Part shown: positions 35,426 to 46,199 of the stretch, piece after piece
Layout of the letters: each line of letters begins with the position of its first letter
Position numbering within the stretch: position 1 is the stretch's first letter
Origin: Cucumis sativus
Taxonomy: Eukaryota; Streptophyta; Magnoliopsida; Cucurbitales; Cucurbitaceae
DNA length: 64,000 nt
NCBI RefSeq assembly: GCF_000004075.3
Contig: NC_026655.2
Coordinates: forward strand, 32,163,489 to 32,227,488
Reading direction: 5' to 3'
Notes under the pieces: generated by a model
Seen by the model: only the letters and a program-made list of their open reading frames with translations
The model's database searches: none
Told to the model about the DNA's origin: nothing
Made by a program: the position numbers and the translations under genes

Positions 35426-38165
35426 GATGAAGAGATACATAGCGAGCATTTTGCATGCAATGATCTTCATCAATGACTCATCATGTACAATTAAATACCA
35501 ACATAAGAAACATCTCAATCAAGTTTTTGCCGTTGTTGAGTTGATTTATTACAAGCACAAGTCACCACACTTATTCTCCTTTCGGGACACAAATGATGGA
35601 GGTTTCATTGCCAGGATGGAGTTTGTCCAAACTCTCTCATGCGTACGTTAGCTATGTCCTTGCTACTTGCTTTCTCGAGTAGTTGGCGACAAATACTGGC
35701 CAAGCAATGGAGTATAGCTCAACTAACGTGATAACCCTACTAAGCTAGACTTCTTATCAAGAACTTATTACAAGACTAAGCTATTGATAACACTTTGACA
35801 AATGAACAGTGAAGAAATGGTGGATTGAAAAGGGATAAATATTCAATTTATTCAAGAATGTAGACTTTCAGCCACTGTACGATATGAATGTCACACCTTG
35901 CACCCCGAACACTTGCTTGCTCACCCCGAGACGTAGCATGATGTTAGCCGAAGTCGTTCACCTACAGAACAACCTCAACTAACACATGTCATGGAAATGT
36001 GAAATAATCAACAATGAAAGTCTTTTAACTTGAAGTACTTTAAAGCGTGGTGTGGTCCATTTGAAATCTTTTATAAAAATTATCATGTAAAATGAACAAA
36101 ACATGAAGGTATGAATATGTGAATAATCACATTATTAATTTAAAACAAAACAATGCCCTTGCACAATGGAAACTAAGTTGGGCTGGCAGTAGTATGTTCA
36201 ATGCGCGGAGATCCACAATTTGTACCTAGAAAATGAGATAACATTTTGAAAGAGTTAGTTGAAAAACTTAGTGAGCAACGATTTTATAAAACAGATTTTT
36301 ATCAACATTTTAGTATAAAACCGGAGCTTGATGACATTTATTCGTAAATAGACACAACATGAAACTTGAAACATTTTCATAGCTTTTTGAAGATAGTCCT
36401 CTATAGCCACGTGCAATATTTACCCTTTCGTCTGAAGACGGGATAGTCGATGAACATTGGTCTCGAAAATTCCTCCTAATCATCATTGTCTTCAAAAATT
36501 GATATTTTATCTTTAATTACTTCCTTGAACATTAAAATATTCAAAGTTTCTTTAAAAATTCCAAAAATATCAAGACAACCAAAACAACTCAAAAACAGCC
36601 TGTTGACATGGTGTAGGGGCTAGTTGCACGCATGACTTTGGGTCAGCCGCATGCTAACCTCATTAAGGTGGGGCGCTCACTGCGTGCTATTCTCGCAAGG
36701 GGTGCCACACACGTGCTTGCCACCTACCTAGTGCTCCTCACATGCATGACACGTGCATTGGCGCTCTCTACACACATGCGTCATGCTAACCTCGTATGGT
36801 AGGGTCATGCTTTTAGCCTGAGCGCACGCCTTGCTTCTTGACTGTGTCATGTACGGGTAACCTGACCCAAAATAGTCTCTATGACCCAAAACACATGCCC
36901 ATCTCACCCATACATGCATGAGTCACAACCACTACTTAGACACTGTTTAACTTTCAAAATCAGGACCCATCTTTGAAAAATCATAACTTACAATCCATAA
37001 CTCTTTTGACTCAACTTCCTTCTACAAAGTTTCTTTAAAATGAATTAACTATGTTACCTCATAATTACATATAATCAAATTCAAAATGATGAGTCCTATA
37101 GCCCACTTGGAATGCACCTTGCTCAGATTCACCCGAGAAATGACATTCTCGCCTTCTCTTGATTAAAACACAAACTTTCTTGAATCCAAAATGTACAGCA
37201 GCCATCACTCATAAAATTTATGAAATTTTAAGACTAATTTGAGTAATTTTTCATGAGTGAGTTGTGAGAAATTCAATACTGAAGTTGGCCTGTTTATAGA
37301 GTTTCTTGCATGCGATTAAGATTAAGATGACACTTAATCCTTGATTATACTCACCTCTTAAACTCTTGTTAACACCCTCAGCAGCTCCTTCACATCCTCC
37401 TTGACCACAAAATGCATGATGACATGGTCAATTCACTTGGATTTACTTTAAAGCGCTTGCCTTAATCTTGCCACATACATGTCCAAAAAACATAGTTAAC
37501 CTCCATGACCACCTCGCATATCCTTGGCCGACCAACACAAAATGCCTAACCTCTATGATCCTTCTTTCTTGCTAACCTTAAATGCCGAAACCCCCCTTAC
37601 TAACCTCTATGTCTTCTCACTCAATGACACCCACTTCAAGGTTCTTCTTGCCTAGCCACAAGCTAACAAAAACCTTTAAATACATGATTAAAACCATTTC
37701 GCCAAGTCATCCCAAAACGCTTAGACACCTCTCCAAAATGCCAAATGACCTCTTTTAGAGGTTCTTTCCTTTCTTGGGCCGCCCAAACAACCTTCAAATG
37801 CCTAATGACTTAACTTTTTACACTTAGTCAAAATTTTCAATTTTTCTATTTTCCTTAAACCTCAACTTAAATTGCAAGTCTTTTATTATTTTTTCTAAAA
37901 AATTAATTTTCTTTTGTTCTTGACTAATCTTAGCAAGTTCCAAAGGATTGAGAAATTTTTGGGTTTCACAATAAATATTATACATTACAACGAAATAGAA
38001 AAATGAAAAGTAAAGAAGTGAAAGATATTACAAGCTAGTTGTGGGAAGAAGGTGATGAAGTCTTTCTCTGATTATCTTCAAGCTCTCAATTGCAATTGAC
38101 TGGAGAAGATAAAGAATTTTATAGACGGTGGAAAGGCTAGTCCTTTCTGTTGGCTCCAATGGAGC
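35426..38165 (-). repeat. Family B repeat, inverted copy split by a solo LTR
   Basis: The minus strand carries the same family as the preceding block, so the two face each other. Segments 35426-35888 and 37971-38165 are contiguous in the copy at 60340-61890 (GATACAATATGAA followed by ATATATTACA, then AGAAGATAAAG and GGTGGCTAGGCTA). Here they are separated by the 2.08-kb LTR at 35889-37970. Confidence 0.6.
35889..37970 (+). mobile_element. Solo LTR of a gypsy-like retrotransposon, ~2.08 kb
   Basis: Begins TGTCACACCTTGCACCCCG and ends GGGTTTCACA, so the termini are TG..CA. Flanking 5-mers are ATGAA (35884-35888) and ATAAA (37971-37975), a 4/5 match to a target duplication. The ends fall exactly where family B is interrupted. 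The early part matches the partial LTR at 1-788. No internal retroelement domains occur on either side, which supports a solo LTR left by LTR-LTR recombination. Confidence 0.65.
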
Positions 38166-39640
38166 TCTTGATAACTTGTAGAAATACAAGTTATTATAGG
38201 CTTTTAGGCATAATAATAAGACCAAAATGCATAGTAAAAGTGTCAAAACGTGTAGCTTATGTTGTAAAATTCATAAATATTTCTAAATACACTTTACATA
38301 AGCATCCATGTCTATTTTATCGTGTTTTTAGTGTCTTAACATAGGTTTATGAACAAAAGAAGAAGCCATTAAATAGAAGAGGAACTCGCAAGAAGACTAG
38401 GTGAGAAAACCATATTAGAACGTAATAAGAGGTTCGCTAGAAGACAAAAGTGGTAGTTGAAGTTGATGTGACTTAATGACAAAGGCTACTTTTGGCACTG
38501 ACACGGTACAAAAAATAGTTTTTCGTTCAAAAGTTGTGTATCAAAAGCCTCCTTCTACACCATTTAGAATGACTAGCCTGAATAAGTCAAACCCTAGAGA
38601 AAGGTGGAATGGATTAGCCTTTCCACCATCTGTAAAGCTCTTCTTCTTCGGTTAGACTTTAAGTGAGAGCTTAGAGTTAGAATAAAGAAGAGTCCATGTT
38701 CCACTTTCCCCCTAACTTGTAATCTTTTCCATTCTCCTTTCTTTCCATTTTTGTACTTTTGTGTAATATATGTTGTTCATATTAAACAATGGCTGAAAGT
38801 CTACATTCTTTAATATATATTACATGTTTACACCTTTTAAATCCATCACAACTTTTACTTTTCATCTATCAATGTGTTATTCATGGTTTAGGTTTGTGAT
38901 AAGTTCTTGATAAGCAGATTAGCTTATAATTCTTATGGCGTTGGCTGAACTATTTTCATCACTTAGCCAATGTATATTGCCAACTACTTGAGAGGGCAAG
39001 TAGCAAGGATATGGCTGACACACGCAAGGAGGAGTTTGGAGATAAACTCCACCTTGACAAGATAACTTCCATAATTTATGTACTGAAAGGAGAACAAGTG
39101 TGGATGCTAGGAACCGAAAGGTTGCCACCCTTAAATGTGAAGCTCTATAAGTCTTGTAAGTAAACACTTCTAGATATACCCTGTTTAAATAAGCTTAGTC
39201 ATTTGGATCCTAGGAAGAGAGCTACTGTGACATTTAAAGGCTTTGATATGAGCTCTTCTTAATCACGAGCTAGTTAAGTAAGCTATATCGTATAGCTTAA
39301 TCACCTAATAATGCAAAAACCTTCCTTTACCCCTTTCTTATATACAAGTTAGTTCATGCCTTCACTTCATCCAATCCAAACCACATTTACAAATTCTCTA
39401 GTGTAAATAAGTAGAAATAATTCAAGTTTATACTTTATTAAGAGTATACCCTAGAACTAAACTTTGATATCAATTTCTTGTGTTCGACTTTGGATTACTT
39501 AGAAAAACCTACGATTTTGCTTATACTTGGGCAAACATTAGAAAAAACTTGTACTCAACAAGTACTTAGCTATTGTGCAATGAAGAGGTACATAAGGAGT
39601 AGTTTGTATGCAATGACCTACTAACTATCATGATAGTTAG
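38166..39640 (+). repeat. Family B repeat, copy 2, near full length
   Basis: Its reverse complement parallels 60340-61890 across about 1.5 kb, from ATGCATAGTAAAAGTGTCAAAACG near the left, through GGTTAGACTTTAAGTGAGAGC and GAAAGTCTACATTCTTTAATA, to TGCAATGAAGAGGTACATA at the right. No protein family is encoded. It directly abuts the inverted copy to its left. Confidence 0.6.
38171..38194. other. Perfect hairpin at the left end of family B copy 2
   Basis: ATAACTTGTA and its exact inverse TACAAGTTAT are separated by GAAA: 10-bp arms with a 4-nt loop. The sequence TAGAAATACAAGTTATT recurs in reverse complement at about 40027, 40613 and 40656, next to other family B pieces, so it may mark the element end. 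Confidence 0.7.
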
Positions 39641-40440
39641 AGTTGTCCTTTAAATTCGCAAAGGTGGAAAGTTATAAATACGCAAAGAAAACAATTTTTT
39701 TTTTTGAATTAATGATTTTACTTTTATGCAAAATAGTTTCTCTCTACAAATTTTTCATTCCAATTGGTTTCCGCAAACCAATCTCATCTCAGAGGATAGG
39801 AAGGTCTTTGACGGGTGGTGTCACCAATTCGATGGATTGTAGATTCAGAGATGTCAACAATAGTAAGTTCTCTGTATCTTTTAGTTTAAAAGCATGCTTA
39901 TTTTTTTTATTTAGAATTTTGATTCTAAATATTTTCAATGTATTGGTATTTTGGGATTTTCAAATTAAATTGAGAAATGGTTCTGGAAAATCTTTCACTA
40001 TCAATGACTTTTTTTCCTTCAAAATACCACAATAACTTGTATTTCTAATCTCTCTAAACTCTCCCTCAGATGTTGATCGAAGAAGAGGTGGAGGAAGAAC
40101 TACTACTACAAATGGTGAAGGAATTTAAAACTTGTCCTTTCACTGAGCTTTTTTAGGGATGACCTCTTCTTAATACTTGTTCATGGTACTGTTGGAGGTA
40201 CTTATAGACATAATTAGGCGGTAAATTAATTACACTATGATGAATATTCATTCTTCCTTTGCTTGCACATTCGTCCTTGCCTACAAATATTAGCGCATAA
40301 AGTAGCTGTTATTTGTCACATCGACTTCTTCAACTACAACTCTTGTCTTTAAGCGAATTATCTTCCATAATGATTGATCGCATCTTGCCTTACGAATCAC
40401 TAGACAACTTCTTATCATGGAGTTCTTGCATTATCTTCGC
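39641..40440. other. Unassigned DNA with one 130-codon frame
   Basis: A plus-strand frame at 39643-40035 shows no known family, and I treat it as unsupported. AATAACTTGTATTTCTAAT at about 40030-40048 matches the family B end motif. Confidence 0.25.
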
Positions 40441-40695
40441 TGCATTTCTTCTTTTTCGTCATCCTGCATATAAAAATGCTTAAAAACATAGTTAATTGAT
40501 GTAATGACTTATGTAAGATGCATTATCTTAATATTATAAATTTGCACTAAAATTTATGCATTTTGATCATTTATCTCACTTTTTGACTCCACTGTTTTAC
40601 CTAAAGGATCACAATAACTTGTATTTCTATAAATTGTCATCTTCTTTCATCTCACAATAACTTGTATTTCTATAAATTGTCATCTTCTTTCATCT
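40441..40695 (-). repeat. Family B end fragment, inverted
   Basis: On the plus strand TCCTGCATATAAAAATGC and ATTTATGCATTTTGATC parallel the end of the 60340-61890 copy (ATCCTGCATTTAAACATG and TTATGCGTTTTGAC). The fragment ends in the AATAACTTGTATTTCTA motif. Confidence 0.4.
40609..40694. repeat. Exact 43-bp tandem duplication
   Basis: The unit starting TCACAATAACTTGTATTTCT and ending TTTCATC occurs at 40609-40651 and 40652-40694 without a mismatch, then a third unit starts and stops after TCT. Identity suggests a recent event such as slippage or unequal exchange. Confidence 0.85.
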
Positions 40696-42059
40696 CTATG
40701 GCCGCCAACACCAAGTTCTAACCACTTAGGCAAATTTCCATCAACTTTTCTTTTAGCATCAATCTTAAACTTTACTACTAAAAACTTAGCTTCCTTTCTA
40801 ACTTAGTCTTCCTTCAACAAGGATAGGGTTGGGGTTTCAACAGTAAGAGTTACTTGCTTCAACTAATAAGTCCAAGTAGCAAGGACCTAGGTCCTCCTCT
40901 TAAATTAACCAACTTATGAAACTTGCCTCTAATATAAACATAAACAACATCAATTTAAAGCGTTAAAGGCTCACTGCACAATGACTACACATGACACTTC
41001 TATCCTTCAATATAACACCACAACATAATGGGTATTAATAATTTGAAATAAAAACTCGATGTGCAATAAAATTCTTCCAAGAGAAGCCATAAAACTAATC
41101 AGAAAGTATCAACTAACCACAAATTACAGTTTTCGCGATGGCTCGCAATAACATAGGACATTAAAGAGCCACCATCAGTGGCGGTGAGGGGCACAAAGTT
41201 CAAACAGCAGACATGAGCGGTGCGCCAAAACAAGGTTGACACTCGACGGCTGAAGTGGGACTTGAAGAACTCACATGGTTGAACTCGACAGACGTGAACA
41301 AAGTTGAAGCGTGGATAGAACTTTTAGCCGACGGTGGGTGACTGGTTGAAGGTGGAGGGCTTGCGGCAACTGCCAAAAAGGAGAAAAAGAATAAGAGTAA
41401 TTTTTCTTTTTCTTCCTTTCCAATACAACCTTAATAACACACCCACACTATCTTCTAATTTAACCAAATAAATCACCCTTTTGATAACCTACATCCTCCC
41501 AAATTAATCCAAAATTAATCCAAAATAAAATCTCTTTAACTTTTAAATTGAATTCAAATAATTCGAAGATAATTAAACAAAAATTACTTGAAATTTTGGA
41601 ATGTAACATCACAATTATTCTAACATTTAGCAATATTCTATTATTAGATTTTAGGAACATTTTGACTTATCTTTTTACCTTTTGATATTCTATCTTATCT
41701 TTTAATTTCATAGAATATTTTAAAATTTTAAAAAATATACCACTTATTAATTTATTATGGATTATGGAATATTTTTTTAATATCATTAATTATATTATCT
41801 CTCCTCTACAAATTATAAAAATATTTAGTTCTTTCCTTATCAACTTTATTTTTGAAATTTTGACTTTGTTTTGTGTTAATTATTTATTTTAGTTGATATT
41901 CATTTAGTGCACGATATTCCAGTTAATGTTTCCTCTGTTCTAGGAAATTTTGTTTACATTAATTTATTTAATTTTTCTAGCTAAAAATCTATCTCTCCAC
42001 TTAAATGTCAACTATATGTCAAATATACTGACAATACACTTATAAAAGTATATAACACA
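40696..42059. other. Intergenic, no gene recognised
   Basis: A GC-richer block at 41130-41380 (GCGGTGAGGGGCAC, CTCGACGGCTGAAGTGGG) was read in all frames without recognisable protein. The remainder is AT-rich. Confidence 0.3.
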
Positions 42060-42520
42060 TATCATAGCTAACGAAAAAAGCTATAATAGACTTTTTATAG
42101 CCTTTTTTAAAAGTCTTGGCAGTCATGTTATTAAAAGTCTACAACTTTTTATAGCGTTTTTTCGAAGCTATAACGAGTGCTATCGTAGATTATGAAGATA
42201 TAGCTTATATGTGTTGCTACAAAAATATTTGATAGCGTTTTTTATTAGAGTTATAATAAGTTTATGTAGCTTAAATAATGTGCTATCTTTGACATATAAT
42301 AGCATGTTTTCGACGCGATAATATAGTATTTATAGCTTTAATATTAAGCTATAATATAGTATTTACAACTGTAATATTAAGCTATAACATAGTACTTGCA
42401 GATGTAATATCAAGCTATAATAATGCTATTTAATCGTTTTCAATTATTTTAATAATTATAATAACCTTATGATAGCATTTCATTTTTAGCTATATAAATC
42501 TTTCTATAACTTTAACTTAT
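42060..42520. repeat. Subterminal-type repeat cluster of (A)GCTATAA units
   Basis: GCTATAA, TATAGC and TAGCGTTTTTT occur about twenty times in both orientations within 460 bp. This pattern is typical of the subterminal zone of a plant CACTA element. It lies left of the CACTA-type coding region at 42932-44600 and may be that element's end. A CACTA-like terminus was not found. Confidence 0.45.
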
Positions 42521-42931
42521 GGGTACGAGAGTGATAATTTTTTTCTCAAAAATAAATTTTCAATTAATTAGCTTTTGATAAATTTTAGTTCAAGGATCAA
42601 ATTTAGTTAAATCTACACACATAAAATTACAAAATAAAGTATTTAATAATATTCTTAACTAAAGTTGTGTTTAAAATGATACACGAAGGTAAATAAAGTA
42701 TTTTGTAAAGATACCAACACAAATTAACCCACAAAATTAATACAAACAAAATTCAATATAAGTGTTCACAGTTATATTGTAGGTATGAACTAACTGTCAT
42801 CGTTGGTTTTTTAGTCCTTTGGTTAAGACACCATTTCATTCACCTACATAAATTTATAAAAACATATATCAATGTATGATTATGTAGACACTAAGAATAG
42901 TGAATATTAATTAAATAATTATAGAAAATCT

Positions 42932-44600
42932 TTAACAAATGTGTACACAAAAAATATTAGAAATAGATAATATACCAATAGTCACTTTATCATATGGCCA
43001 TGCAACTGTACTTTCTAAAGCTTCTTCAATACATGTCATTTCTGACGTTGGCCTCCATAAATATGCATTTGGTTTCTTTGCTACATCAACCCATACTCTA
43101 CCTGCATGTGGACCAATAGGAACATGGTTAACCAGAGCAGTTTGATCATTAGAAGACCATCTTTCTTCTCCAACAATCTCTTCTGAGCCATACCAATCCA
43201 ATAACTTGCACTTAATTTGAGTGTTTGTTATTGATACTCTGTCAGAAGATAAATATGAGATACTAGAATAAGAAAATAATGACATCATAATACTTTTGAG
43301 AAATATTACAAATAAATTTACTGATGGAGAAGACATTGGACAAGTTAGAGGAATATTTATTCGCTTAATTAGCACACTTGCAGTAGCATTTGAAAGTTCC
43401 TCACTTGGTTCTGCCTACAATAATCCCATATGAAACCAAAAATATAGTTAACTACTAATAGGAAAAAAAAGAATCTAAGTAAAAAAAAAAAAACTTGTTT
43501 CTTTAAATAAGATGACATAAGTGCTTTGATTTCTATCATTTTCTCTTTCATTGCTTTCATTGCTTTCATTTGTTTCAACGAACAATTATTGTTGGTTTAC
43601 ATATTATACTAAACTTTTTGTCCTTTTTTTTTGTTGTGTAATTGTTCGTTGGAGAATTTGTTTTGTTTGTGGATATGTCTTATTGAAACAAATATATGTA
43701 ATGCAGGAAATGAAAAATGAAAAAAGAAAAATTTAGTATATTTAATATATTAATAAATGGTATACATAACAGTCACATATACTATCTTATTTGAGTCAAA
43801 TATACCAATTTGCTTGATGGATATATAGTGTCAACTATAAAATGTCACTTGACATATACATAATGTCAAATATACTATCTCACTTGACAGGTAAATAGAG
43901 TCAAATATATATCTTACTCGACTTGTAAATAGTATCAAGTATATTATCTCACTTGACAGGTAAATAGAGTCAAGTATATATTTTACTCGACGTGTAAATA
44001 TTGTCAAGTATATTATCTAACTTGACGTTAAAAAACCGTCAAACACATTCTCTTTCTTGGCACGTAAACAACGTCAAATATACTATCTTACTTGACACAA
44101 AAATGATGTCAAGCAATAGAGTACTTGACGTTTTTTTAGTGTCAAGTAATAGAACTATACTTGACAGTCTATTACTTGACGCTTTTTAAAACGTCAAATA
44201 TAGATTTACATGACACTTTATTAACGTCAAGTAATTCAATTTTTGTCGTAGTGATTCCTTCATCTTCAAATATTCTTTTTCCAAAACCTTGTACTTGTGA
44301 TCTTGTTGAGACAAAAGAGTTAGTCTTGAACGAGTCACACCAAAACCAAATCCTCTAACATGACCACGATCAGGGCCAAGAACTTTACTCAATGCATCAT
44401 CAACCACGTTAGTGGTTGAAATTGTTATCACATATATTATTGTTTATTTTTTAGCATGTTTATATATTGTCACATCTCCTCCCATATCACTTTCTCTAGT
44501 TTCGAAAGGTGGCGGAATGTCAACTGAAATCATTCTCCTTTGAAATAATACTAGTTGAACTCTTAACCTCAAATCTTAAAACAATTTGCAAGTGGAAGTC
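42932..44600 (-). pseudogene. CACTA-associated coding region (ORF1-like), interrupted
   Basis: Read on the minus strand from 44431, the sequence gives LSKVLGPDRGHVRGFGFGVT and a coiled-coil-like HKYKVLEKEYLKMKE. After a ~680-bp insertion it continues with MKAMKEKMIEIK (about 43560-43520), SEELSNATAS, then CKLLDWYGSEEIVGE, VNHVPIGPHAGRVWVDVA, KKPNAYLWRPTSEM and ALESTVAWPYDKV. I know this arrangement from plant proteins encoded in En/Spm-like elements. The exact domain name is uncertain. A CA|GTAAAT..CAG intron (about 43250-43342) may separate two of the pieces. The insertion breaks the coiled coil and the frames on its two sides do not match, so this copy is dead. Confidence 0.5.
43571..44253. 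mobile_element. Small non-autonomous CACTA element inserted in the coding region
   Basis: The right end in reverse complement starts CACTACGACAAAAATTG, a canonical CACTA terminus, ending at 44253. The left end near 43571 carries a diverged counterpart (CAACGAACAATTATTG). ATT flanks both sides (43568-43570 and 44254-44256), the 3-bp duplication expected for CACTA. Inside, TTGACA/TGTCAAGTA/GACGTCAA units repeat more than fifteen times in both orientations between 43760 and 44235. No transposase is encoded. Confidence 0.6.
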
Positions 44601-44619
44601 TTTATACTTATAGAAGACA

Positions 44620-44965
44620 AAACCGAGGTGTAGGCCACTTTCGAAAATGAATTTTTATAAATATAATGTTTTAGAGGAAAACATATAAATCATAAGGATT
44701 ATAAGTTTTCACAACTCATTATGAATTTAACATGATAACATATTTTAATGTGGCAATTTCTTTTCATTATCGTAAACTAATTGGTCTAGCAATAGTAAGT
44801 CCAACACTAGGAGAGTCACAATTTGTACTTAATAAGAGAGAAAACATTTGAAAGAGCAAGTCAAAAGACTTAGTGAGCGACAGTTTAATAAAACAAGTTT
44901 TCATAAACAGTTTATTACCATAATGTTATCAATAAAATTGATGAGAGGCGATAAAATGTTGTACT
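44620..44965 (+). mobile_element. Fragment of the gypsy-like LTR family
   Basis: Segments TTTGTACTTAATAAGAGAGA, AAAGACTTAGTGAGCGAC and AAAACAAGTTTTCATAAAC parallel the solo LTR at about 36215-36300 and, inverted, 345-445. Both LTR ends are missing. Confidence 0.45.
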
Positions 44966-45009
44966 TCAGAGTTCATTATACGTTAATAAATTAAATATAG
45001 AATTTATTA

Positions 45010-45880
45010 AAGGAGTCTTTTAAAAAATATAAAAAAGCACACCAAAATATTTACAAGGTATAAAACAATTTCGAAAACGAAAAAACTCAAACGACTAACA
45101 AGAAAAAATACAAAAAATGTTTCATCATTAATTGACATCCAACATTCATAATATATTTGGTAAACGATGATATAAATTTGACTATTTCTTTCAACTAATT
45201 TAGATTTGACTATTTCTTGTATGGATTTGACAGTTTAAAAGATTTTTTTTCAACATTTTTTGATATGATGGTTTAAATTTAGGTAACTAAATCTAAATGA
45301 TTTTTTAAAAAAGAAATTGGTACACGATCGTTTAGATTTTGTATATAATTGTTTAGATTTGTTCATTTCAATTTTGGATAGCCAAATCTAAAAAGAAATT
45401 AAGATTTTTTTTTAATCATTTAGATTTGTTAGACTATCATCTAGATTTTATCGTTTAAATTTGAGACGATTTTTTAAATAGTTTTTTTTGTACACGATCA
45501 TTTAGATTTGGTTATTTTTTTTTGTACATGTTCGTTTAGATTTGCTATCAAATATTTCAATAATTTTTTTCACGATCTTTTATATTTGAAACAACTAAAT
45601 AACAGTTTTAAAAAAATTATAAAAAAATAGATTTTTTATATATATCAGTATACGATCTTGAACCAAATAAAAGAAATAAAAGAAAATATGAAGAAGAAAA
45701 GAAAAGGACTATGGAAAGAAGAAAAATAGCATAAGAAGAAGAGAAGAAAGATATGAAAAGGAAGAACAAACCTAAAATATTTGTTTAAAATACGGTGAGT
45801 TTCATGAATTTTTTTTATTTTGTTACCCCGTAAATATTTCGTTGATTTGTTATATTTTTATAGTAAAATGTATAGATTTA
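45010..45880 (+). repeat. AT-rich inverted-repeat element, family A copy 5, nearly full
   Basis: The left end is TTTTAAAAAATATAAAAAAG and CCAAAATATTTACAAGG. The right end, CCCGTAAATATTTCGTTG followed by ATTTGTTATATTTTTATAG, is its inverted counterpart. The interior has CGATCGTTTAGATTT-type units and ends with a purine-rich stretch including GGAAAGAAGAAAAATAGC. This copy shows best that the family has terminal inverted repeats. Confidence 0.6.
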
Positions 45881-46199
45881 GGTATGTTGTATTAAAAAGT
45901 ATCCGAGTAGAAGAAGAAAGCATATACTCGAAAAGAGTTAAATCTTCCAAACAAGTTCTTATTTCTTTCTCTCAAATATTCTAAAACATTGATATGTGAA
46001 AGAGAAAAAAGTGTGTTTAAAACATTATACATAACCGTTTTGCTAGTATGCAAAAACAGTTTGTGTATTATTTATATAATCTTTTTGATGCTATTACATG
46101 TCTGGTATTTCATTTTATATATGGGTAATTATTAAACATAAACTTGTAGCCAGATTGCCTCAAAATACAAAATGTAGTTTGAGTTGAGAAAAGAGAATT
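45881..46199. other. Spacer downstream of the PP2-type gene
   Basis: AT-rich spacer with no gene. It should contain the 3' untranslated end of the PP2-type transcript. Confidence 0.35.

Noticed and set aside
36728..36919. Cys/His-rich 63-codon minus-strand frame
   Set aside because: It lies wholly within the solo LTR, begins at a codon without support, and has no regular metal-binding spacing.
39643..40035. 130-codon plus-strand frame as a gene
   Set aside because: It starts at a non-ATG codon, is hydrophobic and T-rich by composition, and has no recognisable domain or exon partners.
42939..43145. Plus-strand frame MCTQKILEIDNIPIVTLS
   Set aside because: It is antisense to the CACTA-type coding region, which has clear family-like motifs on the minus strand.
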